A stretch of DNA of 64,000 bases from Hypomesus transpacificus (lineage: Eukaryota > Chordata > Actinopteri > Osmeriformes > Osmeridae): the NCBI RefSeq assembly GCF_021917145.1, contig NC_061070.1, forward strand, positions 14,282,772 through 14,346,771, read 5' to 3'. The translations under genes and the position numbers were made by a program. Under the pieces are notes generated by a model that saw only the letters and a program-made list of their open reading frames with translations, had not been told where the DNA came from and ran no database searches. This document shows, in pieces, positions 54,501 to 64,000 of the stretch; positions within the stretch are counted from its first letter, which is position 1; the number at the start of each line of letters is the position of its first letter.

Positions 54501-57102
54501 CCCTACTAATGACGTGCTCATCCTGGGCTTTCTTAAAGTGACTCTGCAACAACTTCAGGGACACACTACGGAAATCGTCCACTGACAAGACAAGAATTAA
54601 TGACAATGGATTTCAGAACATGATTCAATCTTACTTGACAAATAAGACATCTATAAGTATGATTTGGCTCTTGGGAATTTAATACAACAGGTGAAAACAA
54701 GCTACATACCACACTCCACCATGCTCCTGAACCTCAGATCACACACTGGACCGATACCATGGACCATGAAGACAAGATGATCCACCTGTGGCATCTCTCC
54801 TGGAATTGGCAAACACATAGATGTAGGAAGCACTTTAATAGGAGGTATTTTATTCATTTGTTTGTGTGCTTTAATTCATAACATGTTAAATTAGTGAGAG
54901 AAATAATAATATGAGATACCATCAGGTACTTCATCATGGTCATCATCGATGCCCCTCTTGACCACTCTAGGTCTGGTCTGTCCATCCTGGGTCGTGCCCC
55001 ACTCATCCGGCATAGCGGAGGGTTGAAACTGAACTATAACCTAAGAGACAGAAAGAAAGGGAAACACTGGTAACTATGGACACACAGTACTCCACTAAAT
55101 TAACACATAAATGTCAAGAACAACGCCAGTTACCTTAGGATTGTGCATGACAATAGTTTCCCCAGATGGGAACTCCAGCCGTCGATGCCACTGGTTGGTG
55201 GACACAGCTTTCTTATATTCTCCCTGGATGGAAGACAGATTATCACTCAAAGAAAACCACAGCAATCACCAAGTCAGGTCAGTCATCTCTTAGGACAAAC
55301 TTCCCACATGTACAGCAAAGCGTTCACCAGCACTGTCTGCATCTGCTTAGTACTGACAGCTTATCAGAGGTAATGTTGACGGGACAAACCTCTAGCTTGT
55401 CGCTGAACTCCTCTGAGTAAGGAATGAAGCGGCTGTCCGTGTCTCCCTTGTAGAACCAGGTGCAGCGCCGGACCTCAGTCGGCTCCTCCTCCCAGTAAAC
55501 AGCGGTCCGGATGCGGTCATACAGCTGCACGTCATAGCGACCGCCGTCCGTGCACACTATCACGCTCTCAGGGTCTGGTTGGACTGGAAGAAAAAGAAGT
55601 GACTTTTACACATGAAGTAACATCAAATCAATCAAATTAAACATTTTGGCAGACTTTAGACCGGTTTAATTTTATAGGAATCCTGATGAATGCAAATGAT
55701 CCAAGTCAAATTGCAGTAATATGTCATCATGTGCCTCCAAACCTGAGTTATAAATCTCCTCCAGCTGAATAGAGTCGAGGATACTAAAGGGAAGCCAAAC
55801 ACTTTTAGATTCCACTTGTTTGCAGAAGAACCAATGAGGCTGGACAGCCTCGTAGACGTTGTAGTTGTATTGCATCATGGGGTTGGCAGGGACTAATGCT
55901 CCAGAAGTGGTAGGGGCAAGAGGGGGTGTCTCCATCTGTGTGGTAGGAGGCTAGAGGAAAAAGAACACAGATTTAGACTCAACTTGACAACAAGCATCTT
56001 CATCAGAGCTATTTACCATGCATGGCGTCAAATAGATAAACAATGCCAACAGCTCAAAAGAGTCTATGGATTGTCTACCTTAGAATATGTGGAGGGCATC
56101 GTTTGGAAAGTTTGAGCCGGAGAGCCAAGAGAGTAGGGATTTTGTCGTGGTGGAAAAGGCTGGGACTGAACCTCTGGCCCTGCAACATAGGGCTTCGCCC
56201 TGCTACTGATGGGGTTGTGGCGGTAAGGATTGTAGCTTTGTTGACTGGGCTGGGGAGGAGGAGGGGTCACTGTACTAGGGGGAGGAGTGTATCGTCCCAT
56301 TGGGTTCTGGTAAACCCCACCACCAAACTGTGGCACAGGGTTGGTTTGAGGTGCAGGAGTTGGAACCATGGAACCACTGGGTACAGAGATTGGACCTGAT
56401 GTTGATGGGGCTACTGAGAGTGCTGGGGGTGGGCATGGCTGATGCCCAATGGAGGCAAATGGGTCGCTGCTGGTGACAGTATTGGAGAAGTAGTTAAAAG
56501 TGGCGGGGGCGGGGGCATTTCCAGAGGTCTGTCCAAGAAAGCTGTCTTCTTCTCCTACATCTGTTGAGTCATCTAGAAAACAAAGACATCAGACAAACGT
56601 GACATATATTAGTTAGCTGCATGTATTTTTATTTGTCATCTCAGCACATACATTTAACATAACTCAGTCATAAGTTGCTCACGTGTATCCTTATTACGTA
56701 CAAATATTTTTCCTACTACTGGGCTACTATAATTCACACATTTCTCGGCCCTGTTCACTATCTAAGGTTACTAAGGTATTTGGATTATTTGATATGGTGA
56801 AATAACTCCAAAACAGAGACACAGTCAATTTGACGTTAATGATAAACCAGCCATAAGCGACAACTGACATGTCAAATGAACTGTTTTGGTTGTACAACTA
56901 GCGAGCTGACTTAGCTGCAAGCTAGGTTGCTAAATTTGGCCAATGAATACCCTATTTGCCTTATCTTACCTCCCGATAACACGGCTGGACCAGTGGCCTG
57001 GCTGACAGGTATGAACGGTAGATTAAAATTAAACTCTGGTGCCGTAGTAAACAGTAAATTTGAGCTGGAATTGGCCACATTGTTGGTTTTCCTATCAGCC
57101 AT
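51563..57102 (-). CDS. sec23ip: SEC23-interacting protein (p125)
   Basis: SEC23IP binds SEC23/SEC13-SEC31 coats at ER exit sites and belongs to the intracellular phospholipase A1 family. Eighteen minus-strand exons give 972 residues: 56970-57102, 56079-56572, 55743-55950, 55390-55583, 55134-55223, 54920-55040, 54710-54799, 54440-54581, 54120-54328, 53920-54029, 53627-53797, 53418-53513, 53142-53303, 52835-52990, 52406-52508, 52104-52289, 51771-51945, 51563-51641. The start [20 protein letters not shown] resembles the human N-terminus. Residues 45-230 are proline-rich (SEC23-binding region), followed by a WWE-like segment with [11 protein letters not shown] and [19 protein letters not shown] lipase-type GHSLG falls across exons 9-10 (about 557-561). 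A SAM domain covers about 620-686 ([32 protein letters not shown]). A DDHD domain follows to the end, with [26 protein letters not shown] and [16 protein letters not shown]. Confidence 0.97.
52578..52757 (+). mobile_element. tRNA-derived SINE in SEC23IP intron 14
   Basis: The head carries a Pol III A box (TGGCTGAACGG at 52587-52597) and B box (TAGTTCGATTC near 52630-52640). A body with CTTGGGCAAGGCACTTCACCC follows, a core common in fish SINEs, and the tail TCTGCTAAATGACTAAATGTAAATG type closes it. Orientation is opposite to the host gene. The copy looks full length. Confidence 0.85.
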
Positions 57103-57809
57103 TTTCAGCCAAATTACACGTAGCCAAGCTTATCCCACTGCCGGAGCAGTCATTAGTTCACAACCCGGATATGGGAGGAAGGTTTCGTTCCTGCGTTGAA
57201 GAGTATCCACTGATTTGTAAACATGATGATGGCTCTGCTGAACTAGCACGTAGCCTTGGCGTACTGTACACCGGTTGTTGAAACATACGAAAAAGCACAG
57301 TGCTGCTGCCCCTGCTGGTGTGGAGAACAATTAGCAGAAAAGTAGCAGAAATCTACTAAAAGCAAATAGTCCTAGGACGTTATTAAGTTGGTAATATTAC
57401 ATATGATACAATCTCACAAAAAATAAGGGCTAATCACACCCCGACTGTGCAAGATATAAAGCGGTTTCTCAGCCGGGGTAGTCAGGTTACATTTGACTTG
57501 GGTGCTTCCCCTTCAAATATATATTTTATTGATACCATTTTTATGTTAAATATATTTAATATTTGAATCTAACAACATGACACAACCAAGGACACATAAT
57601 CTTTGTTATTGTGTGCACATTTTCCTGAGCTTTTTGTGTTGAATATGATGACGTACAGAGTTTCGCTCAAGTTCTGATGACGTAATTTTCCCGCCACAGA
57701 GTGGTCCTGCCTTGACAGTCAAATTGAAGTTGGTGTCTGACTAGCTAACTTTATAATTTTACGTTGTTGTGACACTTATTTTACCGATTAATCATACTGA
57801 GTCTGCTTA
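57103..57809. promoter_or_regulatory. Bidirectional promoter interval, SEC23IP / MCMBP
   Basis: The two start codons point away from each other across 707 bp. Visible sites include TGACGTAC at 57648-57655 and TGACGTAA at 57678-57685 (CRE-like), and TTTCCCGCC at 57687-57695 (E2F-like). These are 115-160 bp upstream of the MCMBP ATG, fitting S-phase control of an MCM-binding factor. Factor use is inference from consensus matching. Confidence 0.65.
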
Positions 57810-60800
57810 ATGATGCCTTCTACTCATGACTGGATAAACAACCCAATGGGTGTTGTCGAAGGCATGTTTGGTAAGAAACAAACGAATCTGAAAGCTAAAA
57901 TTGATAGTTAGCTAGCTAGCTAGAACAGCATGCGCTTGCTGGTTGTGCTACACAGTAATCTTCCTCTTCTCGGCCAGATTAGGGTCTGGTTCAAAAACAA
58001 TGTTCGATATGATGATTGCAAACCATCAACACGTACATTATTTTAGAACAATACAACTTTATTGTTCATACATGTTGTTAGACTAGTTCTTTTTATCACA
58101 TGCCCAGTTAGCTAGCTAGCTGTCCCACCAACACAGCAATGTTTTAAAACTGTTAGTTGGGTACTAGTAGATTGTAAACGTTTGCAAACTCTTGTCATGT
58201 TATGAAGCCAGATTGGAAAACTTTAACCCTTTTATTTGTAGTGACCCTGTTCGCTTCCAGACTGACAATTACACTTCAAATGTTTCACTTTCCATTTAAT
58301 TTGAATGCAGCTAGTGAGTGTTACAGCTAGTGAGTGTTACTGTCAGTCAGCTTCACCCACGGTGAGAGACCACAAAGATCCTATGTTTCTATATTTGTGA
58401 CTATATGATTTGTTACTTTACAGCCCAGAGAAACTCAAACCCCCAATGGGGATCAAAAGTTGTGGAGTATTTCAAAGACAAGCTGAAAGAAAAAGAGGCC
58501 CATACCTGGGTAATGTCATGTCTAACACAAATGTTATTGTTTTCAACCAGATTAACATGCCATTGAATTTGCTATGCATTACAAATATTTAATGGCTATG
58601 CCTACCTTTTGAACTATTGTAACATGTTACTATCCATTTCTAATGCCTCCATATAGGTTCCCTCATTGAATGATGTCCCTCTGCATTACCTGAAACCTGA
58701 CAGTCTGGTGAAATTCCGTTGTTTAATCCAAGACATGTTTGATCCAGAGTTCTACATGGGGGTCTATGAGACTGTTGAGCCCTCTAACAATGCCAAAGTA
58801 AGTATTTCTGACAGTTCTATTTCTAGAGTAAATACATTTACATTTAGTAATTAAGTAAGTAAGTAAGACTTTATTTATATAGCACATTTCATACAAGAAT
58901 TGTAGCTCAAGGTGTTTACATAAAATCAATAAAAACAAAGCAGCAGTTTAGCAGACGCTTTTATCCAAAGCGACTTCCAAGAGAGAGCTTTACAAAACAG
59001 CATAGCTCACTGATCATAACAACGAGGTAGCCCCAAACATTGCAAGCAGCCAAAACATGAAACATACATTGTGAAAAACCAAATAAGTGCCAAAGGGAAG
59101 AACCATAAGAGCATGCAGTTAAACAAGTTGCAATTAAACAACATGGAACTCAAAAAAGTGGAAGTACAATTTAACAGCATGAAACCCAAAAAGTGCAGGT
59201 GTACCTGTAGAAGAACAATCAACAGTAAAATATTTCACAGCGAGTACAAAAAGTAAAAATCCGTTATAACTAGCCAACAAGAACAACAAGTCTCTCAATA
59301 ATACGTCAACATGAGATGCATTGCTGACCAAAAAAGGACTTGCATTACAGTAGATAATTGAAATGAACATGCAAGACATATTTTACATGAAAAATGTTTT
59401 ACTTCAGGTTTTGAAATGTGGGAAGTATAAAGATGTTACCGAGTGTGGGGTAAGTCCATTATACTATTATTTTGTTGATTTGTTAATTTTACAATTACAA
59501 TTTGTTAATTGTACTGCTTTGTTATACTATTGAATGTGATGCTATTATATTATACAACATAGTACTGGTTGACTTAAAATACTAAAATGACTTTCTGTAC
59601 CTGTGCTGTGTGTTTTAAAGGTGGATTTGAATTCCAGAAACACTGTGACTTCCGAGAGACAGACCTTCTATTGTGTTCCTGTTCCAGGAGAAAGCCAATG
59701 GGCAAAAGATATATCCTTTCGATTTGATGTAATCAAAACTTTTCCTAAATTGTTTGTTTATTTTACAGGTGATTGATTATTTGGTACGAATTGCTAGGTG
59801 GCCATTATATTGAGTTTCCCTTAACTGTCACACAGTTATGCCTGCTCTAGCCAAGCAAGAGTGGTCCCTTCCACCTCTTACGTCCCCAGCAGACAAAAGC
59901 GCAGCTATGAAGAGGATGATGACATGGACACACAACCCCAGAAGCAAAGGGATTCACACATTGGTACAGAAGATTTTCAAGCATACATTGACATGAAGAT
60001 TTACTAGGTACCTGGCACCAAAGAAGACCGTTTGACTTGTGTGAACTCGTCTCCATTCCTTCTGCAGAGCACCATGGCAACGGGGATTCCAAAAGGCAGG
60101 AGACGGAGGCCCCCTCCAGCCAGACCACAACCCCGTCAGACTGCTCCTCTCATCTAGATCTCAACTTCCCGTTGCCAGGGGAGAGGGGCCCAGCCTGTCT
60201 AGTGAAGGTAGTACATCTTCCTGTAGGGTCCTGTCAACACTTTCTCCCCAGTGTTTCTGTAGCCCAGGCAATGGATTCACATCTGTATTTATGATGTACT
60301 ACTCATGGACTTCCAGGTCTACGAGGAGTCGGACAGCTTCAAACTGAATGACATAATTGAGGTTTATGGGATCCTCTCCATGAGTCCTGTACTCAGCGGG
60401 GTGGCTGAAGAGAAGTAAGGGTCTTCTTTTAGAGTACATCCCTGTCCCACACAATTGTCCTGTCGTGTGTATATTTTTTATGTTTTTCGGATTGATGTTG
60501 CACGTCGCTGTTTATAAAAAGAGACCTGGCCTCGTCGTTGCTGGACCCTGTGGAGAGTATGGAGACTGTAGAGGAGCAGCGAGCCCACAGCCCACCTGCA
60601 TCCCTAGTGCCTCGCCTCCACGTGCTCTTCGCCAAACGTCTGCAACACAACAACCCTCTGCTGCCCTCTGCACCTCTGGAAGACAACAGCACAGGTAAGA
60701 CCACCCACCTAGTTAGCATATACATTGTCTTTTTTTTGCTATAGGGTAAAAGCGTAGATGTATGTAGCCGTAATGTGTCGAGTCTAATTTAGGCCTCTCT

Positions 60801-63021
60801 TTCTCTCTCTCTCTCTCTTTCAGTTTTGTCATCGAGCGAGATGACCTCGGTGAGAGCTGAGCTGCTGGCATACTTGACTCACATCCTCCTGGGAGATGGA
60901 CTGGCTGCAGAGTACCTTATACTGCATCTCATATCCAGTGTGTGAGTGGGCCAGGCCATCTTTAATCCTTAGCCATGTGTATCTTCCACAACCATAGACT
61001 TTGTATATTCTTTTTACCCCAAAGCTAAATGTTCTTCATAATGGTTTCTTATTAGGTATAGAAGGAGGGATGTTCTTCCTCTGGGCAAATTCAGCTTGAA
61101 TCTGAGTGGCTGTCCAACCACCTCCCCGTTCACGGAGAAACTGTATACAGTCATCCAACAGCTCGTCCCTTGTGTGAGTCAACATCCGTTGTGTCTTCTG
61201 TTGTTTTGAGTTAGTTTGGTTTTCCAAAATCAGTGTGCTGACATATTTTGTTTTTCCATTCCATCCCCTCGGCAGTCGTATCGTTTAGGTATGAGCCTAC
61301 AGAACATGAACAGACTGCGACTGGTGCCCAGGAAAGACTACGTGGCCAACAGGCTGGTGAGTGGAGCGCTGCAGTTGTCAAACAACACCTCCCTCTTCCT
61401 TGATGAGACGCAGCTGGAGCAGGGGCAACTTGACACCTCAGGTGAGCGCTCCACCTAAGGTCGGCACTGTGGAGCAGACGCGTTGAAATCTTTCTGAAAC
61501 ATACTCCGATTTACGTCATGTAGATTTGGCATTAGGAATGCAAAAGGTGTGCCTTTTGTTGTTGCTTGTTTGCTAATGGCAGTGGTTGAACATTAACTTC
61601 GGTGTCATTTAAACATTGTTAATATTTTTATATTGACTTTTGTATGTCCTGATGTAGGTGTACGCAACGTCACTGCCCTTGGGAACCTAATATCCTGGCA
61701 GAAGGTTGATTATGACTTCAACTACCACCAGATGGAATTCCCCTGCAATATTAACGTGCTCATCTCCTCAGAGGGCCGCTCACTGCTACCGGTGAGAACA
61801 TGGGGCCCCGTGAACACAAGAGGGCGCAGGATGGCGATACCCTGCAAAGTAGAGGCAGGGTTTGGTTTCAGCCAGGGCTCTCAGGAGACTGACACTCACA
61901 GTGGGTTGTTTCCATTCAGTGTCATGCTGCTGTCTCACTTCCCATTGGTCCCTGGTAGCTGTCCGCATGGTCTGGCTTTAGACTTGCCTTCACTTTGTTG
62001 CGAACAGCCTGAGGAATGCGGCGTGTGCTATTCCTGTGTGCTGGTCTAATGTGTTGCCATGGGCGCAGCTGTGCCGTAGGGACAATCCAGGGAGAGGCGT
62101 CAGAATAGGCCGCCTGTTTGGCTGCAGTGAAGGACAGTGTGGAATAAAGAGGTCTCAGGGCAGATCAAAAGTTCAGTTCCCCTTGGCATAAGTATATGAA
62201 ACAGGATCCAAATCTTATACAGACTCATTGTTGACACAGTAGCTGCCATAGTTAGTAACTCAATTTAGAAAACGTACTTCTGAAACGAGACAGACTGTAC
62301 CACACTGGACCACTATGTTGCCTGAGTTTATTTATATTTCTCTTTTGCTCCCCTGGTTGTCATGTAAACCCCCCTCCAACAGTCGGACTGCCAGGTGCAT
62401 CTACAACCCCAGGTGACCCCATCCAATATGGAGGAGTACTTCAGTACCTTCCTGTTGGCTCAGATGTCGTCGCAGCTCAACAGGTACCGTGTGTACCTGA
62501 CTGTGGCTCGAACCCTGGACTACAGCATCTCTGATGAGGTCACCAAGGTGAGACACTGTGCATAGTGATCTAGAAGGAGTAACATGGTCACTACTCGTAC
62601 ATATGCATGTTTGTGAAATCTTTCTACTGATCTTGTGTTGCCCAGGCAGTCGAGGATGACTTTGTAGACATGCGCAAAGATGACCCTCAGAGTATCTCAG
62701 CTGAGGACCTGCACAGGCTGCTTGTTGTGGCAAGGTGGGATAACTCAACATTTGTCAAATGTTTGGTTTTAGAACAGTAATGTTAATGATACCAATGAAA
62801 ATCTTCAGAAGTCACAATCAAAGGATTGTTGCAGCTTTTAATTAGAAGTTTTTGTTTTGTTTTAAAGTAGCTCACTCTGGTCAATGTTCTTCAGGTTGCT
62901 GTCTCTCAGTTTGGGACAGACTACCCTTTCAAGAGACTGCTGGATGAGAGCCAAGCACTTAGAGGTGCTCCGAACAAGTAGGACTGAACAGCAGAAGAGT
63001 GTCAATGGCAATGAGCCTTAA
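57810..63021 (+). CDS. mcmbp: Minichromosome maintenance complex-binding protein
   Basis: MCMBP binds MCM subunits in the nucleus, supports assembly and stability of MCM complexes, and helps unload MCM2-7 and keep sister-chromatid cohesion. Sixteen exons give 625 residues: 57810-57870, 58424-58509, 58657-58797, 59408-59449, 59621-59710, 59834-59963, 60068-60207, 60317-60414, 60522-60694, 60824-60941, 61056-61173, 61276-61441, 61658-61791, 62383-62547, 62646-62734, 62895-63021. All phases join, and 59710/59834 is an AT-AC junction. Two ATG codons stand in tandem at the start; the first is used here. Family signatures include [132 protein letters not shown] and [16 protein letters not shown], closing with KSVNGNEP. 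An acidic [11 protein letters not shown] segment is conserved. Confidence 0.97.
58856..58940. repeat. Dispersed repeat in MCMBP intron 3
   Basis: TAAG tetranucleotides lead into TTTATTTATATAGCACATTTC and AAGAATTGTAGCTCAAGG, a motif I recognise as recurrent in fish genomes. The family is not assigned. Confidence 0.45.
58944..58987 (-). mobile_element. SINE 3' tail fragment, reverse orientation
   Basis: The segment holds TTTAGCAGACGCTTTTATCC and CAAAGCGACTTCC, the reverse complement of the V-SINE-type tail also seen near 35613-35665. It lies in MCMBP intron 3 next to another repeat. Confidence 0.7.
59711..59833 (+). other. mcmbp: Putative AT-AC U12-type intron of MCMBP
   Basis: The intron starts ATATCCTTTC, the U12 AT-AC donor consensus, and ends in AC after TCCCTTAAC, a near match to the U12 branch sequence TTCCTTAAC, about 10 nt from the end. 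Using these borders keeps the frame and joins WAKD to SYASS-like sequence as expected for the family; no GT-AG alternative at this place keeps it. Length is 123 bp. Confidence 0.8.
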
Positions 63022-63067
63022 TCTGGAAACCTGGAGTAACATTTTGATACAAAGAACAAAATCTTGC

Positions 63068-63073
63068 AATAAA
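63068..63073 (+). terminator. Polyadenylation signal, MCMBP
   Basis: AATAAA lies 47 bp after the stop codon and is followed by a T-rich stretch, giving a very short 3' untranslated region. Confidence 0.65.
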
Positions 63074-64000
63074 CTTGTTTTTTTTCCCATGTATAAGATG
63101 GTTATTGGTCTCTTTGAACATATATGTATTTGGCTGTACCTGTGGTGATTTGATGATTTAACATGATCTTTGAAGAGGTAGAGCTGGAAAAAGGATAGTG
63201 AAAGAAAGATTATCTACCTAGCCAGTGATAACTTGATATATCAATGCTCCTGCATGTCATTGAATGGTTAACAGTGGTGCTGTGTTTTACATTGGTCTCC
63301 TGGAGGCTATAATACATGGTGTCTCTAACTGATGTAAAACCATAACAGGATGTGGACAGTAAAATAGGAAGCTCATCATTGCAACCTCGTAGACCATAAC
63401 ATGCACTTACATTCTATTTGTTTTGGAAAGGAAAAAAGCTTCACAGGTGTGAATACGAATAAATAGTATTTTATTATTCAATAAAAGTTTAGTACAACAT
63501 GAGAACATGACGATAGTTATTTGGTAGGTGAACTACAACCACAGACGTTTAGACAACATGATGTTATGTTGGAAAATGTGCTTAAATGCTGTGCAATCAT
63601 GTATAGAGGTTAATCACATGAGAATGACAAACATAACTGTACATTAACTATGAGCAGGATCCACATTTGTAAAAGGTGAGGTAAACCATTGATGCAAAAT
63701 GAGATGTGGTTTTCAAAAGCACTTGGTGTAAAAACAAAAGACGCAAACCAAAACCCTCTGAGAATATGTAAGAACATACTGTATAAAAGGCCTATACCTT
63801 TTGCATATGGAAAAAAAGAAATATACCACTCTTCCAACATCACAATCCCTATCTTAAAAGGAATGTTTTATACTTAAGACTTGATTTATTTTTACAGTAT
63901 GTACCTAATTCTAGTAACAATAGTTTATACTCTGATTTGAGAACTGACCTAGTGCATTCATTCCTGAATAGAATACAACAAGAACTCTTTCCCAAGTAAT
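63074..64000. other. MCMBP downstream flank
   Basis: No coding exon is seen. A minus-strand AATAAA (TTTATT at 63470-63475) could end a gene converging from beyond the window. In mammals INPP5F lies beside MCMBP, so its 3' untranslated region is a guess worth testing. Confidence 0.4.

Overview
The window is a gene-dense piece of a ray-finned (teleost-type) fish nuclear genome. Six multi-exon protein genes can be rebuilt exon by exon with GT-AG splice sites and consistent reading phase. All are recognisable orthologues of vertebrate genes, and the spaces between them hold fish-type short transposons, a tRNA-derived SINE and SINE tails. Nothing bacterial or viral was seen. I cannot name the species from sequence alone.

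Layout: (1) 1867-2603, minus strand: a pterin-4a-carbinolamine dehydratase, closest to PCBD2. (2) 3.7-6.9 kb: transposon-rich, with a MITE, a CpG-rich inverted duplication and a 1.5 kb element with long terminal inverted repeats that ends only about 100 bp before the next start codon. (3) 7003-24157, plus: HGSNAT, the lysosomal heparan-sulfate acetyltransferase, 18 exons. (4) 27207-42574, plus: RET receptor tyrosine kinase, 20 exons, with an 8.4 kb first intron; the short RET9 C-terminus is encoded by read-through into intron 19. (5) 44.5-46.65 kb: nested fold-back repeats. (6) 47272-50098, plus: CSGALNACT2, a chondroitin sulfate N-acetylgalactosaminyltransferase. (7) 51563-57102, minus: SEC23IP, 18 exons. 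(8) 57810-63021, plus: MCMBP, 16 exons, one intron apparently of the rare AT-AC U12 type. The last kilobase has no coding gene I can support.

The genes are separate housekeeping or developmental functions, not a pathway: pterin recycling, lysosomal heparan sulfate breakdown, GDNF-family signalling, chondroitin sulfate synthesis in the Golgi, ER-exit trafficking and replication-factor (MCM) handling. Two arrangements matter. RET-CSGALNACT2 and SEC23IP-MCMBP are neighbour pairs also known in mammals. SEC23IP and MCMBP are divergent and share a 707 bp promoter interval with CRE-like and E2F-like sites, while CSGALNACT2 and SEC23IP converge with polyadenylation signals about 30 bp apart.

I found no wholly new biological system. 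The best signals are the conserved RET9 intron-retention tail, the AT-AC intron of MCMBP, the nested fold-back element upstream of CSGALNACT2, a WGGED to WGVED change in CSGALNACT2, and the transposon abutting the HGSNAT start. Exon coordinates were read by eye and checked by phase; untranslated exons and transcription starts are not resolved.
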